From: a virus | IMG/VR virus record: IMGVR_UViG_3300030117_008055 | Span: 41,320-105,319 of that record | Direction: 5' to 3' (one strand) | DNA length: 64,000 bases | Shown here: in pieces, positions 59,268 to 64,000 of the stretch | Numbering within the stretch: position 1 is the first letter of the stretch | Layout: each line of letters opens with the position of its first letter | Made by a program: the position numbers and the translations under genes | The notes under the pieces: model-generated | What the model was told of the DNA's origin: nothing | Seen by the model: the letters and a program-made list of their open reading frames with translations, nothing else | Databases searched by the model: none

Positions 59268-59714
59268 TTGTTTGTAACAAACGAAAAAGAACTTAGAAAA
59301 GAATGTAAACCTTGTGGAGCACGAGAGGGCAACATAATAGGAGAGAGATTATTAGAAATGCTAGCCAAAACAAATGATGGTGTTGGTCTGGCGGCAAACC
59401 AAGTAGGTATCAACAAAAGAGTTTGTGTTGTAAATGTCGATCGACCAATAGTTTTAATTAATCCTAAAATTGTGGGCAAGTTTGGAAAAAGTTATTTTCA
59501 AGAAGGATGTCTTTCGTTCCCTGGCAAAGTTGTAATCACCGAGAGATGGACAAACATAGTCGTTTCATGCGCCGGTTCAAAACAATATATGTTTTCTTTT
59601 GAAAAAAACGCTTTGGAGTGTGTTTGTGTGCAGCATGAGATTGACCATTTAAATGGTGTGACTATGTTCGATAGAGCCGTAGATGACTTGGAGATTAATA
59701 ATGGCAAAATCTAA
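59268..59714 (+). CDS. def: Peptide deformylase
   Basis: The TTG start at 59268 follows AGGGGG. The 148-residue protein has all three deformylase motifs: GVGLAANQVG, EGCLSFPG (metal Cys) and QHEIDHLNG (metal His pair and catalytic Glu). It removes formyl groups from new proteins; phage deformylases are known from marine T4-like phages and lack the C-terminal extension of many bacterial enzymes, as here. It overlaps the next small gene by 14 bases. Confidence 0.95.
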   Translation: MFVTNEKELRKECKPCGAREGNIIGERLLEMLAKTNDGVGLAANQVGINKRVCVVNVDRPIVLINPKIVGKFGKSYFQEGCLSFPGKVVITERWTNIVVSCAGSKQYMFSFEKNALECVCVQHEIDHLNGVTMFDRAVDDLEINNGKI

Positions 59715-59859
59715 AACTAAAAAAGCAACTAGCAAAAAGAAAACCAGCATTGGTGATGGAAAATTTTCCAAAACTTGGAACAAAGGCGGAGGAACAACTG
59801 GCTCTACTCCATCAAAATTTCGCACCAAGAAAAAACCATATAGGGGACAGGGCAAGTGA
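59701..59859 (+). CDS. Tiny basic protein
   Basis: The 52-residue product is rich in Lys, Thr, Ser and Gly (KSKTKKATSKKKTS, then FSKTWNKGGGTTGS), with no hydrophobic core. It starts inside the deformylase gene and ends with a TGA overlapping the next GTG. It could bind nucleic acid or be packaged in the head. No family is recognised. Confidence 0.55.
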   Translation: MAKSKTKKATSKKKTSIGDGKFSKTWNKGGGTTGSTPSKFRTKKKPYRGQGK

Positions 59860-59999
59860 ACGAAGAGCAGCCTTTTCTACAGATCCCTCTCCCCTCATCT
59901 GATCCATGGGTCCAGCGTCAACAATACGAAAAGTGGCTTGAGGAACAGAAAGAGAAAGAAAATCAAGATGACGAAACAGTCATAATTATCGAGGTGTAG
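59856..59999 (+). CDS. Tiny acidic protein (GTG start)
   Basis: The GTG at 59856 overlaps the preceding stop (GTGA), preceded by AGGGGACAGGG. The 47-residue product has LPSSDPWVQRQQYEKWLEEQKEKE and ends in VIIIEV. It is likely helical and acidic. No family is recognised. Confidence 0.5.
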   Translation: MNEEQPFLQIPLPSSDPWVQRQQYEKWLEEQKEKENQDDETVIIIEV

Positions 60000-60015
60000 A
60001 CAAGGATCAAGTTGC

Positions 60016-60186
60016 ATGAGAGTGTATGTTCCAGACAAGAGCGACGCAGTTATTAATGAAGCACTGAAAGAGCTTTATCTTTTACGTCAGTCGATTGAGC
60101 ACGAGGCGGGTAGTGTCAAGTCTCGGTTGAAATCTATAGACAAAATCAGAAATGCTCTTCAGAACTTAATAGCTTCAAAAGGTTAA
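60016..60186 (+). CDS. Tiny helical protein, unknown
   Basis: The 56-residue product is predicted as one long helix pair (INEALKELYLLRQSIEHE, then SRLKSIDKIRNALQNLI). The binding site is weak (AAGGATC, 12 bases away). It lies in a chain of tiny genes between deformylase and the lipoprotein. No family is recognised. Confidence 0.5.
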   Translation: MRVYVPDKSDAVINEALKELYLLRQSIEHEAGSVKSRLKSIDKIRNALQNLIASKG

Positions 60187-60191
60187 GTTTT

Positions 60192-60353
60192 ATGTTTAAA
60201 TTAGGTGAGCTTGTCTCCGCGAGGAGATATAACTCTGTTGGTGTTATTGTTGATACAAAGGTGAGATTTGGTGCGCAATACTGTAAGGTTTTGTGGACTG
60301 GAGAAAAAGAAGCACACTGGGTATCATCAGAGCAGCTACGAGATAGGAATTAA
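60192..60353 (+). CDS. Tiny beta-rich protein, unknown
   Basis: The 53-residue product has alternating strands (LGELVSARRYNSVGVIVD, CKVLWTGEKEAHWVSS) that suggest a small SH3-like barrel of the kind seen in many phage proteins. A GTTAAG precedes it but no strong binding site. No family is recognised. Confidence 0.55.
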   Translation: MFKLGELVSARRYNSVGVIVDTKVRFGAQYCKVLWTGEKEAHWVSSEQLRDRN

Positions 60354-60380
60354 ATTAATTTCATAGAAAAAGGAGGTCTT

Positions 60381-60710
60381 ATGAAGTTATTGCTAGCAGC
60401 ACTAGTGCTGATGATGCTGCATGGTTGCAGCGAGGAAGACACTTATGTCGTCTCTACCGGCGATGTAACTGTTGAGGAAGGTCAAGCAGATGTGCCAGAC
60501 GATGTTTCTGCCACAGATGTTGTTGACCCCGTAGAAGATGTTACTACATTTGATGTAGAGCAAGACACGGAGGTGGATGTCGAGGTAGATGTTGAGGAAG
60601 GTATTGACGTCGAGGACGACGAAAATGTTGAGCAGTTGGACGAGGATCCAACCAGCTTCAGGAGCAATCCTGATCCAGGCTCTCAGTTTTTCAATCCTGA
60701 AGTCCCTTAA
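60381..60710 (+). CDS. Acidic lipoprotein
   Basis: The 109-residue product starts with a short signal sequence and lipobox MMLHGC (Cys16), so it should be lipid-anchored after cleavage. The mature part is a run of Asp, Glu and Val (DVEVDVEEGIDVEDDENVE) and lacks fixed structure. It has a strong binding site (AAGGAGG). Phage lipoproteins often act in superinfection exclusion or spanin function; nothing here decides between them. A hairpin follows before the tRNA cluster. Confidence 0.72.
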   Translation: MKLLLAALVLMMLHGCSEEDTYVVSTGDVTVEEGQADVPDDVSATDVVDPVEDVTTFDVEQDTEVDVEVDVEEGIDVEDDENVEQLDEDPTSFRSNPDPGSQFFNPEVP

Positions 60711-60716
60711 TCCACC

Positions 60717-60731
60717 GGGCGCTTTGCGCCC
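60717..60731 (+). terminator. G+C-rich hairpin before tRNA cluster
   Basis: GGGCGC (60717-60722) pairs with GCGCCC (60726-60731) around TTT. No T tract follows, so it may be an RNA processing signal rather than a terminator. Confidence 0.4.
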
Positions 60732-60736
60732 ACTTT

Positions 60737-60824
60737 GGCCGAGTGGTGGAATTGGCATACACAACAGACTTAAAATCTGTCGCCCGTATTGGGCTTGCGG
60801 GTTCGAGTCCCGCCTCGGCTACCA
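60737..60824 (+). tRNA. tRNA-Leu (anticodon UAA)
   Basis: An 88-base cloverleaf with a long variable arm, as for Leu. The anticodon loop CTTAAAA gives UAA. The acceptor arms GGCCGAG and CTCGGCT pair with one G-U at the first position. The CCA end is encoded. The T loop GGTTCGAGTCC is canonical. Confidence 0.93.
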
Positions 60825-60830
60825 TTACAA

Positions 60831-60903
<73 letters not shown>

Positions 60904-60913
60904 TATTATACAC

Positions 60914-60990
60914 GGGCTCTTAGCTCAGTTGGTTAGAGCCCCCCGCTCATAACGGGGTAGTCCTCGGTTCGAGTCCGAGAGAGCCCACCA
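60914..60990 (+). tRNA. tRNA with CAU anticodon (Met or Ile2)
   Basis: A 77-base cloverleaf with acceptor arms GGGCTCT and AGAGCCC, a CCCCG/CGGGG anticodon stem and loop CTCATAA. The CCA is encoded. CAU could mean elongator Met, or Ile if the host modifies the wobble C to lysidine; sequence alone does not settle it. Confidence 0.9.
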
Positions 60991-61003
60991 AACAAGGAGA
61001 ACT

Positions 61004-61927
61004 ATGTACAACTTAGGATATGCATGTATTAATATGGGCTTGAGTAATCAACCCAAGTCTAAAAGAGTTACTACAAATCGCTCAATGATTCGTAAGACTT
61101 TTGACGCTAAGGGTCTACCTTACGCTTCAGAGCTAACGCTACAAAACTGCTTGGATCTTGAAAGAATCATTCAGTGGAATCAAGATAACAACATTAAGTT
61201 TTATCGCATGTCTTCTGATATTGCGCCATGGCACAGTGAGTATAACCTTGAGGATCTTCCTGACTTCACAGCCATCGCTGCATCCCTTCAGCGAGCAGGT
61301 GCGTTGGCGAAGTTATATGGTCAGCGTATTACAACTCACCCTGGCCCCTTTAACAAGTTGACTAGTCCAACCCCTCACGTTGTAACTAATACAATCGTTG
61401 ACCTTGAGAACCACGGCAGAATATTTGATCTAATGGGACTTCCACGGACTCCTTATGCGAAGATTAATATTCACGTCGGCGCACACTATAACAACAAGCC
61501 AATGGCTGTCGATAATTTTTGTCGTAATTTTGAGCGGTTGTCTGATGCGGTGCGTAGTCGACTAACAGTTGAGAATGACGATAAGCCTAGTTTGTATTCT
61601 ACCAAAGAACTCTATGATGACGTGTACAGTCGTATTGGTATCCCGATTGTTTTTGACTATCATCACCACAAGTTTTGTGATGGGGGACAAGATGAAGAAG
61701 AGGCACTGCTGACTGCATGTACAACATGGGGAGATATTCGCCCTGTTGTGCATTATTCTCAATCTAGGTCCGTTGAGCATAATGATCCAAAGATCAGAGC
61801 TAATGCACACTCTGATTCATACTGGACACCGATTAATCTTTACGATCTTGATTTGGATGTTATGTTGGAGTGCAAGCACAAAGAAATTGGCTTGTACAAA
61901 ATGCGTGAACTTTTGGAGGCAGCATGA
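61004..61927 (+). CDS. uvdE: UV damage endonuclease UvdE
   Basis: The 307-residue TIM-barrel enzyme shows the UVDE family marks: LGYACINMGL at the start, FYRMSSDIAPW, QRITTHPGPF, KINIHVGAHYNNK, LTVENDDK, IVFDYHHHKFC and VVHYSQSRS, all near metal-binding His, Glu and Asp residues. It nicks DNA 5' to UV photoproducts, starting repair without light, and is consistent with a phage living in sunlit water. It begins 13 bases after the CAU tRNA with AAGGAG, and overlaps the next tiny gene by four bases. Confidence 0.93.
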   Translation: MYNLGYACINMGLSNQPKSKRVTTNRSMIRKTFDAKGLPYASELTLQNCLDLERIIQWNQDNNIKFYRMSSDIAPWHSEYNLEDLPDFTAIAASLQRAGALAKLYGQRITTHPGPFNKLTSPTPHVVTNTIVDLENHGRIFDLMGLPRTPYAKINIHVGAHYNNKPMAVDNFCRNFERLSDAVRSRLTVENDDKPSLYSTKELYDDVYSRIGIPIVFDYHHHKFCDGGQDEEEALLTACTTWGDIRPVVHYSQSRSVEHNDPKIRANAHSDSYWTPINLYDLDLDVMLECKHKEIGLYKMRELLEAA

Positions 61928-62055
61928 AGATTAAAAGATTTTTAAAGAGAAGATTCAACCACAAAACCACTGAAAACTCAGCAGATGTTTTGTTAACGAC
62001 ACTTATTTTATCCGGGTGGTTTGCGTGTCTCGTGTCCTACCTCGCTATAAACTAA
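61924..62055 (+). CDS. Tiny membrane protein, 43 residues
   Basis: The ATG overlaps the uvdE stop (ATGA). The product has a basic N-terminus ([13 protein letters not shown]) and one hydrophobic helix ([19 protein letters not shown]). It ends three bases before the Arg tRNA. No family is recognised; membrane location is inferred. Confidence 0.55.
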   Translation: MKIKRFLKRRFNHKTTENSADVLLTTLILSGWFACLVSYLAIN

Positions 62056-62058
62056 TAT

Positions 62059-62135
62059 GCGCCCGTAGCTCAGCTGGATAGAGCAACGGCCTTCTAAGCC
62101 GTAGGTCACAGGTTCGAACCCTGTCGGGCGTGCCA
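62059..62135 (+). tRNA. tRNA-Arg (anticodon UCU)
   Basis: A 77-base cloverleaf with acceptor arms GCGCCCG and CGGGCGT (a G-U at the first pair), D-arm GCTCAGCTGGATAGAGC, anticodon loop CTTCTAA and T loop GGTTCGAACC. The CCA is encoded. It reads AGA/AGG, codons that are frequent in the replication genes of this phage. Confidence 0.93.
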
Positions 62136-62159
62136 CATTTTTACTAATAGGAGAAAAAA

Positions 62160-62348
62160 ATGTTAGAACAAAAGAAAAATAACAATGTAGCAACAACCTT
62201 TTTTATTGCTTCGCTAGCGTCCGTTGTGGCGAGTATCGGAGTGTGGATGACCGTTGATGGTGATCCCGCACATGCAGAGCGCTTCGGCATCTTTGTAGGA
62301 CTTTGGGCGCCAACTCTCATGGGTCTTGCAAACTATTTCCGGGAGTAA
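62160..62348 (+). CDS. Small two-helix membrane protein
   Basis: The 62-residue product has two hydrophobic helices, [19 protein letters not shown] and [19 protein letters not shown], separated by DGDPAHAER. The second helix pattern is common in small membrane proteins of marine phages. It has a strong binding site (ATAGGAG). Function is unknown. Confidence 0.72.
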   Translation: MLEQKKNNNVATTFFIASLASVVASIGVWMTVDGDPAHAERFGIFVGLWAPTLMGLANYFRE

Positions 62349-62351
62349 ATA

Positions 62352-62726
62352 ATGACGCCACCAGGCATCGCTAATACAAAAACTATGAGTCATAAGGTAT
62401 ATTATGATGAGAGTTGTTATGTCTGCTCACTAGAAATAAATGCGGTACGAAAACGAGGCGAAGCATGTGGTATCAAGTTTGTTGACATCAGTGATCCTAG
62501 CTTCAACAAGAAAGGTGACTTTGAAACAGAAATGGTAGGAGAGTTTGATGGCAAGCTCACAGTTGGTGCTGACACATTTCGTCTCATGTATGAAAAAATG
62601 GGATTCAAAAAAACTGTTGCGATTACTAAGCTACCAATATTAAAGCAGTTTTTTAATTCTGCATACTGGATTTTTGCACACTGTATTAGGCCGTATTTGC
62701 CAAGGAAAAAACGAGGTAAAACATGA
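62352..62726 (+). CDS. DUF393 thiol-disulphide oxidoreductase-like protein
   Basis: The 124-residue protein has the DCC-family opening VYYDESCYVCSLEI, with the active Cys pair CYVC, and the later VGADTFRLMYEKMG segment of DUF393. The C-terminus is basic with aromatic helices. It probably has a thioredoxin-like fold; the substrate is unknown. Start ATG 62352 has GGGAG upstream; an internal Met (62385) lies closer to the domain. It overlaps the next tiny gene by four bases. Confidence 0.75.
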   Translation: MTPPGIANTKTMSHKVYYDESCYVCSLEINAVRKRGEACGIKFVDISDPSFNKKGDFETEMVGEFDGKLTVGADTFRLMYEKMGFKKTVAITKLPILKQFFNSAYWIFAHCIRPYLPRKKRGKT

Positions 62727-62833
62727 GTGAATTTAAGCAACATATAGAAAAAGCCGAGCGCACGATTTTTTTTCTTAGTGTGTGCGGCTGTCTTTCGGCA
62801 GTGGCGTACATTGTGTCTAAGTTTTGTTTATAG
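62723..62833 (+). CDS. Tiny membrane protein, 36 residues
   Basis: The ATGA overlap with the DUF393 gene and GAGG upstream support translation. A charged start (SEFKQHIEKAER) precedes one hydrophobic helix (TIFFLSVCGCLSAVAYIVS). Function is unknown. Confidence 0.55.
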   Translation: MSEFKQHIEKAERTIFFLSVCGCLSAVAYIVSKFCL

Positions 62834-62848
62834 TTGGAGCACCACACA

Positions 62849-63319
62849 ATGAATGAAGAGTATTTTAAAAAGTGGAACCCCAGCGTTAACTACCGTGAGA
62901 GCCCCCATCTTTATAATATTGGCAGGGGTCAGCAGGGTGTTTTAATATGCGAGCCCTACAAGTCAGAGATATGTGCGTACTGGAGATTTAAAACTGTACC
63001 AGAGGCAAGGGCCAGCAGTCAAACGATTCTAAAAATGTTTTATAGTTTTTTAGACGATGATGATTTTGTTGGTGCAGACATGGCCAAAAAATTTTTACAT
63101 ATGGGCTTTACTAGGGCTAGAAGATATGCAAACCATCGTGATGGTAAAAAATATGCTAAGGACCGTTCGATAATCCCTCAAGAGCCTGATGCCATGACTT
63201 GCGAGAAAGCAGATAGTGCGAGGATATTTTATGCTTGCTGGAAAGAGGCAAGGGAAAACGAACGATATCTAAAAATGAAAACACGACACAAACAGAGGGC
63301 TTCAAATGAAGGGCAATAA
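62849..63319 (+). CDS. DUF4385 family protein
   Basis: The start is ATG 62849 with GGAG upstream; a TTG 15 bases earlier is less likely. The 156-residue protein has VNYRESPHLYNIGRGQQGVL and CEPYKSEICAYWRFKT, then DDFVGADMAKKFLHMGFTRA and RRYANHRDGKKY, which together are the DUF4385 signature found in T4-like marine phages. Its function is not known. It overlaps the next gene by 14 bases. Confidence 0.85.
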   Translation: MNEEYFKKWNPSVNYRESPHLYNIGRGQQGVLICEPYKSEICAYWRFKTVPEARASSQTILKMFYSFLDDDDFVGADMAKKFLHMGFTRARRYANHRDGKKYAKDRSIIPQEPDAMTCEKADSARIFYACWKEARENERYLKMKTRHKQRASNEGQ

Positions 63320-63545
63320 ACTTTTATTTTCAAAGTACAAACAAGACAGGATTAAGGGTTACAGAAAACTTATCAAATCACAGAAAGATTATTATGCTCC
63401 TCCAAAAGACGCTGTTAAGGATATTGTTGAGGCTATGGAGGCTCAGGGTTTTGACGTCACGAAAAAAGAAGTTGAGGCGTACATGACATCCTCATATGCA
63501 GTTTTTGATAGAAAGTATTATTTGGACCACAACAAGAGAAAATGA
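63306..63545 (+). CDS. Small basic protein, unknown
   Basis: The 79-residue product is Lys-rich at its N-terminus (LLFSKYKQDRIKGYRKLIK) and has a helical C-terminal part with DIVEAMEAQGFDVTKKEVEAY. The start lies inside the DUF4385 gene and its stop overlaps the next ATG (ATGA). No family is recognised. Confidence 0.6.
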   Translation: MKGNKLLFSKYKQDRIKGYRKLIKSQKDYYAPPKDAVKDIVEAMEAQGFDVTKKEVEAYMTSSYAVFDRKYYLDHNKRK

Positions 63546-64000
63546 AACTACTTAATAACATGAGGAGTATACTTTCTAAGTGGCGCAATTTTTTGCTCGC
63601 AGAGGCGCTTGACGCATACGAGGATAATGGACAGACAACTCTATATCATTACTCTAAAGCCGACAAGCCTTCTCTTGCATTGGATCCTGATCGTTTTTTA
63701 GAGCACAACGCCTACACTAGAAATGATTTCAATGCCTCATCTCTGCCGCGCATATTTTTTTATGTTAACCTTGATCATGCGGAGCCTATAGTTAAGGAGG
63801 GTGCAACTCTTTACACAACAAAGGTGAGCACAAGCGACATATACGACATGAGATCTGACGAACTAGGCTTAAAGCAGAAGGCCATGAGATATCCAGGCAT
63901 ACCAGCCAGTATAGATTTTGATTGGATGCTACGGAGTATCGCAGGGGCGATTCCAGAGAACTGGTCTAGTAAAAGTATTTTGCCCGAAGGTGCGTCCCCG
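63542..64000 (+). CDS. Unknown protein, cut by window end
   Basis: The ATG at 63542 overlaps the previous stop. The frame remains open for 153 codons to the end of the window. The visible part has LYHYSKADKPSLALDPDRF and RNDFNASSLPRIFFYVNLD, then ATLYTTKVSTSDIYDM. 'LYHYS' followed by a beta-rich domain occurs in some ADP-ribosyltransferase-like proteins, but here the catalytic residues cannot be checked. No family is assigned. Confidence 0.6.
   Translation, partial: MKLLNNMRSILSKWRNFLLAEALDAYEDNGQTTLYHYSKADKPSLALDPDRFLEHNAYTRNDFNASSLPRIFFYVNLDHAEPIVKEGATLYTTKVSTSDIYDMRSDELGLKQKAMRYPGIPASIDFDWMLRSIAGAIPENWSSKSILPEGASP

Overview
This window is part of the genome of a large, T4-like, contractile-tailed bacteriophage (myovirus). 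Every supported gene lies on the + strand and genes are tightly packed, often with ATGA-type overlaps. The head and tail genes are recognisable T4 relatives: prohead protease gp21, scaffold gp22, major capsid gp23, gp15, sheath gp18, tube gp19 and gp26. The style of the accessory genes (VGIG-repeat fibres, Hsp20, ThyX, dUTPase, peptide deformylase, UvdE, DUF4385, DUF3310, DUF6356-like) matches marine T4-like phages. The host cannot be named from sequence alone; the phage bS21 is the best handle on it.

Layout. (1) 1-14167, head and fibres: end of an upstream gene, small ORFs, gp21, a ribosomal protein bS21 homologue, two small structural-looking genes, two giant repeat-rich fibre-like proteins, then scaffold and major capsid. 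(2) 14272-30471, tail: neck-like proteins, sheath stabiliser, a very long sheath, tube, gp26-like hub protein, a small chaperone-like ORF, a tape-measure-like protein and baseplate genes. (3) 30475-41134, replication and nucleotides: a minimal family A DNA polymerase, a divergent FtsZ/tubulin-like protein, gp32-like SSB, UvsX/RecA, a deaminase, RNase H/flap exonuclease, DnaB-type helicase, class II ribonucleotide reductase, a GroES-like protein and ThyX. (4) 41131-45553, lysis and surface: a secreted lytic transglycosylase, two conserved unknowns and a lysozyme-SGNH hydrolase fusion. (5) 45604-51726: a full-length family C (DnaE) polymerase, dUTPase, an IMP dehydrogenase/GMP reductase family enzyme and small regulators. 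(6) 51764-59859, protein quality control: an acidic Met-rich repeat protein, ClpP-like protease, GroEL, glutaredoxin, Hsp20, a PAP2 phosphatase and peptide deformylase. (7) 59856-64000: tiny ORFs, a lipoprotein, four tRNA genes (Leu-UAA, Asn-GUU, CAU, Arg-UCU), UV damage endonuclease and small conserved phage genes.

How it works together. The virus carries two unrelated DNA polymerases (families A and C) plus recombinase, helicase and SSB; its own supply of deoxynucleotides (NrdJ, ThyX, dUTPase, deaminase, IMPDH-like); and an unusually complete set acting on translation and folding (bS21, tRNAs, peptide deformylase, GroEL, GroES-like, Hsp20, ClpP). The most unusual items are the FtsZ/tubulin-like protein joined to the polymerase A gene, the bS21 gene inside the head cluster, the lysozyme-SGNH fusion, a possible +1 frameshift after gp26, and several regulatory structures: a 15-bp palindrome over a -10 box next to an apparently leaderless start, a hairpin covering the dnaE ribosome binding site, a 19-bp RNA hairpin after hsp20, and a repeated ACTATTTA motif in front of late genes.
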